A stretch of DNA of 64,000 bases from Phyllostachys edulis (GCA_036346405.1 CM070566.1:10636355-10700354); one strand, 5' to 3'. Positions 36,434 through 47,302 are shown, counted from the first letter of the stretch. The notes: generated by a model from the letters alone, not told the origin. Made by a program: numbers and translations.

Positions 36434-36959
36434 TTTCTGAACTAATAAAAGAAGGGGTTTACCCCCGCGCAGCGGGACAATCATCCCACCTCCTCATATG
36501 AAAAAAATAATCCAATGAAGCCGAACAGCTGACGAGTCCCTCGCCTACCCCAACTACTCCTCTCCCATTCCAACTGCCCACCACTTCCCCTCCCTATCAG
36601 CCATCGCCTCGGCCCTCCCCCTTCCCCCCTCCGACCTCGCTTCTGCTCCACATCTCTGGTTGGCCACCACCGTCGCCATCGGCGCGTGGAGACGCCAGCA
36701 AGGAAGGGAGATGGAGGCGACGGCGACGGAGGGAGGGAGTGGGGGGACGAAAGGCAAAGGCTCGTCCCGCCGGCACACATCGGCCGTAGCTCGAACACTA
36801 ACCTTCTTGCTTCCACTCCACATCTCCGGTCGGCCACCACCGTTGCCATTGACGCACTCGCCAGAAATTAATATTTACTACATGGTTTAGGATCATGTCT
36901 GCCGGTACATCTTATCCTCTTTTAGGACTTTGTTGCAATGCACAGGCACCCTACTAGTG
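36434..36959 (+). mobile_element. Helitron-like fragment (tentative)
   Basis: Starts TCTGAACTAATAAAAG with GGGTTTACCCCCGCGCAGCGGG shortly after, and ends GTTGCAATGCACAGGCACCCTACTAGT. The 3' terminus resembles grass Helitron ends (a GC hairpin followed by CTAGT). The interior is GC-rich and contains two diverged copies of a CTCCACATCTC...GGCCACCACCG segment (36646-36680 and 36817-36850). The expected A before the 5' TC is not seen. No Rep/helicase gene is present. Confidence 0.35.
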
Positions 36960-38572
36960 TTGTAAAATACTAGTGGAGGCTCCAACCTCCTATATTATAG
37001 GGTGACTTGAGCCACCCAATGCTCATGTTTTTTCTCGGGTGACATTTCGTACTTCGACTCGTTTGGTCTAGTGGTGGTTTTTTTGGTTGACAGTCAGATT
37101 TAGCGTTAGGTAATCATTTGATCCAGAGTGAGGGCGAGAGGGATCGGGCTCTCGGGAAGTCTGCTGGTGCAAGGAGTTAGGACTCCAATGAGAGGGAGAG
37201 AATATTCATAGGAATATTCTGCATTGGTTACCTAGATAGGAGAGATCACCTAGTTACGTCGAACTCTCTGACCCACCTTCGGGTTATGAATTGTCCTTCT
37301 ATTGGGAATGGATAACGATTGATGATAGCTGGATTCTATATGAGGTTGATTGGTGGTTGATTACTATCATCCACTTGGGAACGTATCACTGCTACTCATA
37401 CGCGGCACCTAGTTGATCTAATGATTTCTTTTGTTATTATTTCCTATTTATCGAGGAAGTTCCATAAAAGTCATGTGAGACCTATGCAAAGGTATGGGGG
37501 TTTACATAGGGTAGACATGAGTCTCACCGACACGTGGGGTATAGTTTACTTAATGATGTGTTTTATGGTTTGGTATTTATCATGGAAGTTCCATGAGTCT
37601 TAGCTGGAACTTTGAAGCATTGGCTAGACACTAGTCTTACATTTTTAGTGGTGTCTTCGGGTTTGGATTTCATCTTTGAGGTAATATTTACTTAGTCTCA
37701 TTACTTGTGTGGTTTGGCATATGCTAAAGTAAACCTATCACACTAGGTTGACCCTTAGCTCCAGCACCTACTAAAGACTACTCCAAGTTAAGTAGATGAT
37801 TACAGTACAAGACCTACGAGTCCTTACCTACTAGTCCTTGTCTAGCGATCAACCCTATCACTTTGATTACTATTTCTAGCATGAAGCTAGCTCATAGCTA
37901 CCGCTAACCTCCATGACTATCTAATAGTACTAATAACTTATATGCCATGGATTTTACCCTTGAACTTCTGGCTCCAATTAAAACCTGGTTATGTGTGAGA
38001 TACAATTGTCATGTTTCTACTATCATCACTTACATGGGATCCAACCATTATTGAGATACTAGCATGACTGTAAGTTTCAACTTAAGCTACAGTCAAGATT
38101 TTTAAATAAACTATTTTAGTCGGGTACTAAACAACTTGGCTTATTGGTTAATTCAATATTGTGTTTTATTCATTAACATCTTCATGTAACACCTGCTGAC
38201 TAACCTTAATCAAGTATTCGTAATGCTTTTATCATTTTAGCATTGACCTAGGGTTTACATGTCATTTAGAGTAGATATGTTCGAACATGACCTTTAATCA
38301 AGGTTGCCTTCTAAATGCATGTTATTGTCATTTAAACATTTCTAGCTAATCTCTAATTACTTTCTTTGAACGTCCTAATTTAGTTACTAATGATACAATT
38401 AACCTACCATTGTTAGTTGAAATATCCAGTTGCTAATTACCTACTAATTGTTTAACCATTCCTACTTAACCTTCTAATAGACTTGTAGGTAACACCACCT
38501 AGCCTCAACATACTAACTGCCATTGGTTTACTTACAAGTGGGCCCCATGGTCAGTTTGTCACTCACCAACAC

Positions 38573-38594
38573 AGAGAGAGAGAGAGAGAGAGAG
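38573..38594. repeat. (GA)n microsatellite
   Basis: Uninterrupted GA dinucleotide run within the gypsy-type LTR. Confidence 0.9.
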
Positions 38595-39377
38595 TACAGA
38601 GACAAAAAACAGGGGAGGGCCGGAGGCGGGTCTGGCAGGGCTCATCACTGGCAAGGGAGTCAACGGCAGCGGTGGAGGATGGGGAAAATGGGTTTCGGGA
38701 GGATAGAGGAGGGTGGCGTCGTGGCACAGGCGGTCTTTGGGGTGAGCCGGGCAGTGGCCGAGGCAAGGAAGAGATGGAGACGGCGACACCCAAGGGGGAC
38801 AGGGAGAGGAAGAGGAGGAGCACGAGCATAAAGGAGCTACGGGGAGCTCACCCATGTGGTTGGTCGGGGGACAGGAGGATCGAGGCGTCCTAGCAGCGTG
38901 AGCTCGTGGCTCTGTGGTGTGGTCGGACGCTGCGGCATTGTGGAGAAGGGAGGCACGGGTGAGTGGTAGGGGAGAGGAGAGGGGAATGTAGGGGTGCTCC
39001 GTGCGAGAGGAATTGGAGGAAGCTCAACGTGTGGCGGCGGCGTGGGGGTGGGCGGCTTTGGCGAGCGAGGAAGAAGATGACGTCTTGACTCTCCATTGAC
39101 TAAGTGAAATCGGTTGAGGGGAAATAATCTTTGGGGGCTAGAACACGTTGTGACATGAGTGGTTCAGGAAGGAGCGTGTTGATTCGGCCGGAACGTCGTG
39201 GTCGAGGCGATGACAATGCCGGGCGAGGCGCCACCAGCGCGGAGGAAGACGGGGCGTTCCCGGGTTTTGGTGGCAGAGGGAAGGATAGGAGGTGGGCGCG
39301 AGGATGCAGGCGTAGAGACGGCGCTGGTGCACACAGTGGGAATGGCGGTGCTTTCATGGAGTGGCTCGACCATCTGT

Positions 39378-39382
39378 GCCGA
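39378..39382. repeat. SIRE target-site duplication, left copy (GCCGA)
   Basis: GCCGA directly precedes the TG start of the left LTR and recurs directly after the CA end of the right LTR at 50744-50748. Confidence 0.9.
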
Positions 39383-40212
39383 TGTAAGATCGAGGAGGCC
39401 GACTAGAGGGGGGTGAAGAGGCGTTTTAAAATTCTTTTCGCTAAAACCAATTTCTAATGTGGAAGCTAATACAAATACGGTTTTACACAATTAAAGCCTA
39501 AATCAACTAGGTTCACCTAAGTGCACCAACAATACAAGTCTATTGATAAATAGCAATTAAGCAAAGACTTGTAAGCTATTCAATTCTAGCAAAGTAAATA
39601 GCACAAAGCTAGGCTAGCATTCATTCACAAAGAATAAGCAATTTAATACAAGGAATATAAATTGCACAATGTAAAGCACAAGAATGCAAACCACAATTGA
39701 CACGGTGATGTTTTACCGTGGTGATCGGAGACTTGCCGGTTTTCCCTAATCCATGTTGAGGCAAGCCCAAACTAATTGGATCGGCTCCACGAATTGAGCA
39801 CCCGCCTCCGAGGTAAGTCCAACCGCTTGGACCGGTTCCAAACCGAACCAACACCTCGCTCCACTAGGGTTGCTCTTTCTTCCACTCCGGAGATGGCGAG
39901 CACCACACCACTCACAAACCGCTCGGGTCTTCTCACAAGCTTCTTTGAGAAGATCACCGATGCACGACACCTCCACGCCGTCTAGGTGTTGACAAACACC
40001 AAGAGTAATAGGTCAACAACCCTCACTTGAACCAATCAAGTGTCTAAGCTCAATGGATACTAAATCCACCACCTAATGCAACACATGCACTAGGATTTGC
40101 TCTCTAAGCTCACTAAGTGCAACATATGCACAAAAGAGAATGAGAGGCTTGCTCTTTGCTCAATAGAAAGTCTAGGGGCACCAGCAACCTACCCACACAC
40201 GACCAAGGTGGG

Positions 40213-40220
40213 TATTTATA
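40213..40220 (-). promoter_or_regulatory. SIRE 3' LTR TATA box
   Basis: Minus-strand TATAAATA inside GGCTATAAATACCC. It places R/U5 at about 39383-40180 and everything to the right in U3. Confidence 0.6.
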
Positions 40221-40272
40221 GCCCACACACAAAAACTAGCCGTTGTGGAAAAGTCTGTGAAAAAATCGCGAG

Positions 40273-40690
40273 GCGGTTCAACCGACAACCAGGAATCGGT
40301 ACAACCACACTCCCTCCAACGGTTATAAAACTAGCCGTTGGACACTGGTTCGGTATAACCGCCAACTAACAATCAGTACAACCGCATAGCCCGGTTGAAT
40401 CGCATTGACGCATGGTACAACCGATCGCAGGGTTTCCGAATCAGCTGAAAGACATGCTCTCTGGAAAACATGAACCGCCATAGAAAGATCGGTACAACCG
40501 CAGCGCGGTTCAACCGATTTACGAATGCGGTTCAACCGATTCTCAAGAGAGCTCCAAGTCGAAATGACATCGGTTCTGGATTTCTTGAACCGCCATTTCG
40601 AAATCGGAACAACCGATTTTATTTTCGGTCAAACCGCACCAAAAATCCGGTTGAACCGCCCAATACACGTTGGTACAACCGATTTCCAGA
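40273..40690. repeat. array of CGGT-N3-ACCG palindromes upstream of the LTR TATA box (copy at 48248-48660)
   Basis: About fifteen units such as CGGTTCAACCG, CGGTACAACCG and CGGTTGAACCG, with 4-5-base complementary arms around a 3-base centre, lie within U3 just upstream of the promoter. Both LTRs carry it. Similar units occur at 44577-44693 and in the LTR at 1128-1350. Confidence 0.85.
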
Positions 40691-40726
40691 GAAAATAGCA
40701 GCTTGCATTTCCTTTTTAATCTCAAC

Positions 40727-41073
40727 TTTGCAAAACACATTTGCAAATGATATGAAATGCAAACAAGGGTTTACGTGAGATTCTCAACAAGCCGCAAAAC
40801 ACATTTGCCAACTTTTAGAATCACACCACAAGTTGCACTTTGCTTTAACTCAATTTGCAAAACACTTTTGTCAAATTGACGCCATGATGCAAACAAGGAT
40901 TCAAGTGAGATTCTCAACAAGTTGCAAAACACATTTGCCAACTTATAGAATCACACTACAAGAAATAAGGTACATGGACTTACACCATTTGCAAAACACA
41001 TTCGCAAACTTAAGTCACATGCTACAAGGATTATCCATGAGCCACAACTATTTGCAAAACACATTCGCAAATA
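40727..41073. repeat. array of TTTGCAAA-ACACA-TTTGCAAA type palindromes (copy at 48657-49002)
   Basis: Six units. The first is perfect (40727-40747: TTTGCAAA, ACACA, TTTGCAAA); others carry a bulge or one mismatch, e.g. GTTGCAAA-ACACA-TTTGCCAAC and ATTTGCAAA-ACACA-TTCGCAAAT. Confidence 0.85.
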
Positions 41074-41328
41074 TTGGCAACATGTTAAGGTGAGCTAGAG
41101 CAAACATAATGAGCTATCAACACATGACTAACTCAAGCGACTAGTCAAAGACCCCTCTTAATAGTACGGCAACCTATACTAGCAATCCGGTCTCCCAACC
41201 AAACACCAAGACTGGTAAAAGACTAGGAACACATCCTTAGCCCTAGCTAGTCATACCTTTGCCTTGTGCAACCACTTGAAGCTTGATGACGCACATACTT
41301 ACTTCAAGTCCGGGTTCTTGACTTGAAT

Positions 41329-41645
41329 ACTCATCAACACATGATGAGTTCTTCACTTCACCTTCATCAACACATGATGAAGCTTCACTCCAGGATCTTG
41401 ACTTGATGCTCATCAACATATGATAACATCTTCCATCCTGAGTCTTAATATGCATCAACACATGATGCACTCTTCACTTGACCTCCATCAACACATGATG
41501 GGTCTTCACTTAACTTGATGATCAACACATGATCATCTTCTCTTCTTGAACATCATCGACACACGATGATTCCTTCACTTGACTTCCACCAACACATGAT
41601 GGAACTCCTCTGGACTTGATGACTATCAACACATGATATCATCCC
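41329..41645. repeat. array of ATCA-ACACA-TGAT palindromes with covarying arms (copy at 49257-49572)
   Basis: Nine units spaced about 35-40 bases. Arms differ but remain complementary: ACTCATCA/TGATGAGT, CTTCATCA/TGATGAAG, TGCATCA/TGATGCA, CCATCA/TGATGG, GATGATCA/TGATCATC, ATCATCG/CGATGAT. The centre is ACACA in all but one decayed unit. Confidence 0.9.
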
Positions 41646-41834
41646 AAGTCTTCATCACTATGGAACATAACCTGCTTATCCAACTCATGGAAAATGTTAG
41701 TTCCACAATATGATTACCATTAATTACCACAACATACCACTAACTCATAATGGTGGGACAAGATACCACAATCTTTCCTCTTTGGTAATTGATAATAACC
41801 ACTTCAATAACAGATAATTGAATGTAGAATGGTA

Positions 41835-41964
41835 TGAGTATATAGGCAATACACAAGTTGTATATACTCATACGAATATATATAACTACACAAGTTATAT
41901 ATACTCAAAAGATATATGAGCACACATGTCTCATATATACACATGAATATATTAACTACACAAG

Positions 41965-42048
<84 letters not shown>

Positions 42049-42361
42049 GATATGTGAGTATACATGAACTACACAAGTTATGTTATACTCACATATAAGT
42101 ATATTTAGACTACACAAGTCTTATATACACACATGAAATATATTAACTATGCAAGTTAAATATATTCAGGATATGTGAGTATACATGAACTACACAAGTT
42201 ATGTTATACTCACATATAAGTATATTTAGACTACTCAAGTCTTATATATACTCACATGAATATATTAACTACACAAGTTAAATATATTCAAGGATATGTG
42301 AACTACACAAGTCTCATATATACTCATATGAATATATTAACTATGCAAGTTAAATATATTC
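41835..42361. repeat. array of AACT-ACACA-AGTT palindromes (copy at 49764-50229)
   Basis: About twelve units with long AT-rich arms, e.g. TATATAACT-ACACA-AGTTATATA, GAATATATTAACT-ACACA-AGTTAAATATATTC with a one-base bulge, and a ~17-bp imperfect arm pair GTGAGTATAC.../...TATACTCAC. Some centres are ATGCA or ACTCA. Confidence 0.85.
41966..42044. repeat. (TA)n microsatellite, 79 bp, in the 3' LTR
   Basis: The equivalent position in the other LTR (49896-49910) has only about 15 bp of TA, so the run expanded or contracted after insertion. Confidence 0.9.
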
Positions 42362-42878
42362 AAAGGATATGTTTCAAAGTAAAGATCCTAAATATATGTG
42401 GAAACAGGAATATGGATCAATACTAATGAAACCTCAAAATATAGAATGAACTACCCCTATATGTGTGCATACATGAATATGTAATAAGAACATATACACA
42501 TATTTAGGTTAATCTTTTGGTAGAGTTCAACCTATATTTTGGATCGAGGAATGCAACAATATATAAGAATACAAGGTAGAATGCATACCTCTTTTGTTCT
42601 TTATATCCAAACGAGACTAATCATAAGATAAGGCAAATAGAATGGTTAGTCTCACAAATAGATTTATCATTATAAATGCATATCTATTTAGATTTTCCTT
42701 TTGTTTATCCAATGAATTGGATTTGTCATTAATCACATGCATGCCTTCATGATTTTCACATTTATATCCAAATAAGACTACACAATATGTATATCAATAA
42801 AAGTGTTAGTCTCACAATTAGATTTGTCATTAATCACCAAAACCCCATTAACACATAATGGCGGCTCTAGATCTTTCA

Positions 42879-42893
42879 ATCTCCCTCTTTTTG
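42879..42893 (-). promoter_or_regulatory. SIRE polypurine tract
   Basis: Minus-strand AAAAAGAGGGAGAT directly before the TGAAAGATC start of the 3' LTR. Confidence 0.85.
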
Positions 42894-43451
42894 GTGATTG
42901 ATGACAAATCCTTTACAAATGACAACATTTGGATATAAATCAACATAAGATAAGATAATCAATTAAGCTATTTGATTATATGCATGCATTGAAATCACAA
43001 GAGAATCTCCTTTTGGTAAACTCCCACTTTTGGCACCACAAGATTCTCCCCTTTGGCAACACAAGAGAATAACAAATAAAGCTCATAGAGAATAACAAAT
43101 AAAGCTCATATAAATTAACATCCAAATGAAGCTCATACAAATTAACATCCAAATGAAGCTCATACAAATTCTCCCCTTTTGGCATTAAACACCAAAAATC
43201 GAAATAAATCTTAAGCCAAAAGAGAGTCTTTGTAACACCTATGAGCTTGGCAATTAGAACTAAAATTATTTTGATCAAATAAACATTTTCCCCCTTTTTG
43301 GCATTAAATTTCAAAAAATCCAAAATGAAACGAAGCCATAAGGGAGTCTTTTCAAATTTGTTTTCCCATATAATATATTACCCATTATAAACAAAGCTTA
43401 AAACGTTTTTCATTATTATAGTTTTTCAAAAGCTTTTTAGGAAAACTCCCC

Positions 43452-43635
43452 CCTTACACAAAGGTTCTTCTTGAAGACAAACTTCTCTTCTCCTTTGACA
43501 CACAAAGGTTTTCTTCTTGACGATACTTCTTTGACACACAAAGAGTTTTCTTCATCCAATCCATATCTTTGCTTTTGACACACAAAAGCTTTCTTTAACC
43601 AATCCATATTTCTTTGCTTTTCACACACAAAAGCT
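43452..43635. repeat. internal array of CTTTG-ACACA-CAAAG palindromes
   Basis: Five units outside the LTR: CCTT-ACACA-AAGG, CCTTTG-ACACA-CAAAGG, TCTTTG-ACACA-CAAAGA, GCTTTTG-ACACA-CAAAAGC and GCTTTT-CACACAC-AAAAGC. They share the central ACACA of the LTR arrays. Confidence 0.85.
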
Positions 43636-43869
43636 TTTTCCATTAATTTCATATCTCCTTCTTTGTCATCCTTTTGAAATATGTCCATTCAAAACTCTTG
43701 ATGACTTCAACCTCTTCTACTTGATCTTTGATTTGCATCCAAAAACTCTCTCTTTGACATTAAGCACAAAAGCATTCTCCCTCAAAGTCTTTATGTGTAT
43801 CTACTTGTAAAATAATCCTTTGAACATTATTGTAGATACCAATTTAAACAAAGCCACTTGTTGGTAACA

Positions 43870-44410
43870 CATGTAGATACCACTTGAAAATAATACTCAT
43901 AGATATCATTTGTAAATCCACATGTTGATACCACTTGTAGAGAACATGCGTCGACAAGACTGAAATCTCAAGGTGCTTGAACTTCTCTTACAAAGATCTT
44001 CAAAGAATGCATCCAAAGAGAAGAGAGAAATAGAGAATTCACTTGAGAGAAAAGATGATACCAAGAATAATTGATTCCATTTGTAGAAACTTGGTACCAC
44101 TTGGAGAGATAAGCCTTAGAGAGATACCACTTGAAAAAGTATACCATGAATCGGAGGTATCTGAGAGAGCTTGGTTTGAAAAGAATTGATTGGCAAGGAA
44201 TGAAATGGATATCACTTGTAGGTGGGTACAAGAAAGATACCACTTGAAGGATATCACAAAAAGGAATAAGATGATATCAATTGAAGAATACCACTTATAA
44301 AGACAAGATGATATCACTTGAAGAATACCACTTGTAAAAACAAGTAATATGAATTCCATGCCAAGGTCAAGGTGATCAAAAGGTGCTACCACTTAAAGGA
44401 ATACCACTTG
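43870..44410. repeat. dispersed GATACCACTTG repeats in the SIRE interior
   Basis: More than a dozen copies of (A/G)TACCACTTG(A/T) or ATATCACTTG spaced irregularly. The same GATACCACTTGTA string spans the primer-binding-site/LTR junction at 47351-47363. Confidence 0.7.
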
Positions 44411-45718
44411 AATGATAAACATATCACAAGGTGATCAAAATGGTACTTGGAGTCAACAAAATATATGTGGGTAGCATGCAAGGATAACAAGGATCAACTT
44501 GACTTGAGGGAGGCAGTCAAAGAGATTTAGAATAGAATAGAATTGAAATGGATTCAATTGACTACAATGTCAGCAAAATCGGTACTACCGCAGTTCAAAG
44601 GCCAGTCATACCGATGTTCGAACGAACCGCCGTTCAAAGGCCGGTCGTACCGAAAAACGGTTATACCGTGGGAATAACGTCGGTTGATCCGATTTTCCTG
44701 GAGATTCAAGGATAGATCTTGGAATGGAGAATTGTGCAAATGATCCTCAGTTTTAGTATTCAAATAAATATATCTAGGATCATTATGCATTAGATTGGAG
44801 ATAGAAACAACAATGAATATAGTTTTTATGAATTAGTCTTTTGATTTTGCAAATAAAACTCATTTTTGATGAAACTTCTCCAAAAGAACCAAAATGAGCA
44901 AATGAAGAATTTAAGGCATCAAATTGTATGTATGAATTATTAATACCATTATGGACCTATTTATGTGAACAATTTAGGTTCAAATGGCAAAACTCACTTA
45001 AGTGCTAGAAAGTGACCATTTTGGTCAACCTAGAATTTTGGACGAGTTTCAAAATTAAATAACCTTTTCTAGGTTGGCATTTTGGAAATCTTTTGAATAC
45101 CAAAAATGTTTAGAATAGCCAACTCTAGGATTTTCCTTTTGGGACAATGGTCAAATTCTTTTTAGAATATATTTTACACAAAAATCTAGTTTTGGTCAAA
45201 AACAAGATATTAAGATCTAGAATTTTGGTTAGAAACTCATTTTCATTTGAAATAGGTGTTTCTTGAACGAAAACCTTTGCAAAACATTTGGAAATCATTT
45301 GTATACATTTTGCAACTAGTTTTTCAAAGTTTATACTAATAATTTCAAAATTTTGACTTTTGGCCAAATGGCTCATTTTGAAAAACAATACTAGCATTTA
45401 ATTAATTTGGGCACACTTAGGGATGTGATATACATGTATATGACTTAGCACTCCCCCTTAATGTGCCACTACCAACTTTCTCAAGATTTTAATAAACAAG
45501 TTTTAGCACAAGAGCAAGAACAACCCTTTTAAGATTTTCATGTAATGCAACCTACACAAGATAAAGGGTCTAGATACTTTAATGTAAATACTTGTTACTA
45601 GAGATGGCATTGGCTTATGATATGAATTGATCATCCTTAAGCTTGGCTCCAATTTTGCACATGGTGGATTCCACCTCTTCATGTGAGCCAAAATTCCAAT
45701 GCCTCTCCAAGTACCTAT

Positions 45719-47302
45719 TTAAGCATTTAAGCGTATTTTGGTACCCAATACTTGGTTGGGTCCATGAATGTTAGTCACAACACTTTTGGGCACCCAAATG
45801 GCCCTAGCATTAGTTTTATGTAAACTAACATTTCTAGCAAACACATTGCCATTTCTATCCTTCCTAAGCAAATAATTATTATTATAAATAAAAGGCTTAG
45901 GAGTGATACCTTTAAGACATTCCTTACTAAAATGTCCCTTCTCCCAGCAATTGTAGCAAGTAGGGCTTTTGCTTCCCTGACTTATCTTCTTATCTTGCTC
46001 AATGCCGGCTTGCCTCTTTGTTGAATGTCTTGGCTTGACATCCTTTTGATTTGGGCACACCGAGGCAATGTGACCATTCTTCTTGCATCCAAAGCACTTG
46101 ATATTTTTGAATTGTCTACCATTTTGCTTTGGGATGCTCTTCACCTTCTTCTTGGTGGTGAAGCCAAGTCCTCCCTTGTCGATTTTCTTGTTAGGACATT
46201 TGGAGGCAATGTGACCCCTTTCATGACACTCAAGACATTTGATATTCTTCGTGTGTCTTGCATTGTGCCTCATCTTGCTATTCTCCTTCTTCTTCTTGGG
46301 AGTGAAGCCAATTCCACTCTTATCTTGCAAGCATATTTGCTTGCTCAATATTTCATCGAGAGCGGCCTTCCCTTTATAGCTTCTTTCCAAGTCAATTGTC
46401 AATTTCTTGACTTGGGCCTTGAGCTCATTATTTTCTTCTACAAGGTTAGTTTCAATGCACATAGAAGAAATAGAAGCATCTATTTGAGAGCAACAAGGCA
46501 TATCAATTAAATCATCACAAGAAGTGGATATATTGATTTTAGATGAAATGCAAGAATTTGCAATTACACATGGCATATCATTAATTAAATCACATGTTAT
46601 TCCAATATCCACTTTAGACTTTTTAAGCTCATTTAGGAGGAGAATTTCATGATTATCTTTTAAAACATTATAATCATTTTGAAGTGAGACATACTCATTC
46701 TTCAAAACTTTGAACTTAGATTTCTCCTTTCCTAAACAATTATTTAGCTCTTCTAGCATATCTAGCAACTCATCATATGAAGGTTCATTGTTATCATCAT
46801 CATTATATACCTTGTTTTTACCTTTTGCCATAAAGCAATGAGTCGATGTTGATGGAGTTGATATGTCATCATTATCGAAGCTAGAAGTTGATGTGGAGGG
46901 GCTTGTGGACTCTTCATCGTCGGAGTTGGAGATTGAGCATTCTTCTCCTGACGTCCACTCTTGTATGCAATCCTCATTAGATGAAATGGACCTTTCATAA
47001 TATTCTTGTAAATAGGTCCACATCTCATGAGCGTTCTTGAGATCGCATATGGCATCAAACACATCTACACTCAAAGCACTAAATAAAGCGTTAATTGCTT
47101 GAGTGTCGAGATGTAAGCATTTCTCTTCCTCAATTGTTGGAGCAAGATGATCCAATGGAGGAGAAAAACCAACATCTACAATCCGCCATATATTTAGGCC
47201 CATGGCCTTAAAATAACATGATATGCGGATTTTCCAATGTGCATAATTTGTGTCATCAAATTTAGGTGCTTCACCTAGGTGCACTAAATCTCTAGTCGCC
47301 AT
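45719..47302 (-). CDS. gag: SIRE-type gag protein, 527 aa, three CCHC zinc knuckles
   Basis: Intact ORF starting 44 bases after the primer binding site; the first ATG after it is used. Residues 1-105 resemble the start of the copia gag (UBN2) domain, with KFDDTNYAHWKIRI and DLKNAHEMWTYLQEYYE. The remainder of that domain appears deleted: the protein passes straight into an acidic Ser-rich linker (109-160). A long Lys/Glu/Leu-rich probable coiled coil follows (about 180-310). Three zinc knuckles lie at 356-369, 403-416 and 449-462 (CX2CX4HX4C each), where most copia gags have one or two. A tail with AIWVPKSVVT is typical of the SIRE gag/protease junction, but the ORF stops before any protease. 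It should package the non-autonomous RNA. The ORF is open although pol is gone, which suggests recent amplification or selection on gag. Confidence 0.85.
   Translation of the reverse strand: MATRDLVHLGEAPKFDDTNYAHWKIRISCYFKAMGLNIWRIVDVGFSPPLDHLAPTIEEEKCLHLDTQAINALFSALSVDVFDAICDLKNAHEMWTYLQEYYERSISSNEDCIQEWTSGEECSISNSDDEESTSPSTSTSSFDNDDISTPSTSTHCFMAKGKNKVYNDDDNNEPSYDELLDMLEELNNCLGKEKSKFKVLKNEYVSLQNDYNVLKDNHEILLLNELKKSKVDIGITCDLINDMPCVIANSCISSKINISTSCDDLIDMPCCSQIDASISSMCIETNLVEENNELKAQVKKLTIDLERSYKGKAALDEILSKQICLQDKSGIGFTPKKKKENSKMRHNARHTKNIKCLECHERGHIASKCPNKKIDKGGLGFTTKKKVKSIPKQNGRQFKNIKCFGCKKNGHIASVCPNQKDVKPRHSTKRQAGIEQDKKISQGSKSPTCYNCWEKGHFSKECLKGITPKPFIYNNNYLLRKDRNGNVFARNVSLHKTNARAIWVPKSVVTNIHGPNQVLGTKIRLNA

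Larger units (their letters stand above)
36960..39382 (-). mobile_element. gypsy-type LTR, left part (distal), split by the SIRE element
   Basis: Together with 50744-51596 this forms one minus-strand sequence beginning TGTAACACTCCAAAATTC at 51596. It passes through a GC-rich, CT-rich leader-like region into AT-rich sequence here, the composition of Tekay/RIRE3-like LTRs. A (GA)n run lies at 38573-38594. The SIRE insertion at 39382/50744 carries a perfect 5-bp duplication. The left border is undefined. No protein domain is seen in 36960-38500, and frames in 38520-39400 are GC-driven. Confidence 0.45.
39383..42878 (-). repeat. 3' LTR of the SIRE-type element
   Basis: TGTAAGATCG at the left, AGATCTTTCA at the right. 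It is longer than the other LTR chiefly because of a 79-bp TA run. It contains, from U5 to U3 (left to right on this strand), a TATA box (40213-40220), CGGT...ACCG palindromes, and three ACACA-centred palindrome arrays. Confidence 0.93.
42894..45718. other. SIRE internal non-coding region
   Basis: 2.8 kb replacing pol, AT-rich. It contains ACACA-centred palindromes at 43452-43635, repeated GATACCACTTG motifs at 43870-44410, a CGGT/ACCG patch at 44577-44693 and AT-rich sequence without domains at 44700-45700. Confidence 0.7.

Noticed and set aside
38523..38893. several ~100-codon frames around the GA repeat
   Set aside because: Low-complexity sequence within the gypsy-type LTR; no domain on either strand.
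41329..41645. CRISPR-like array
   Set aside because: Regular short repeats with spacers, but in a plant LTR, with variable palindromic units and no cas genes.
41804..42098. frames encoding poly(Ile-Tyr)
   Set aside because: Translation of the TA microsatellite and AT-rich palindromes, not genes.
46025..46510. 161-codon + strand frame opposite gag
   Set aside because: Hydrophobic shadow of the Lys-rich coiled-coil part of the SIRE gag.
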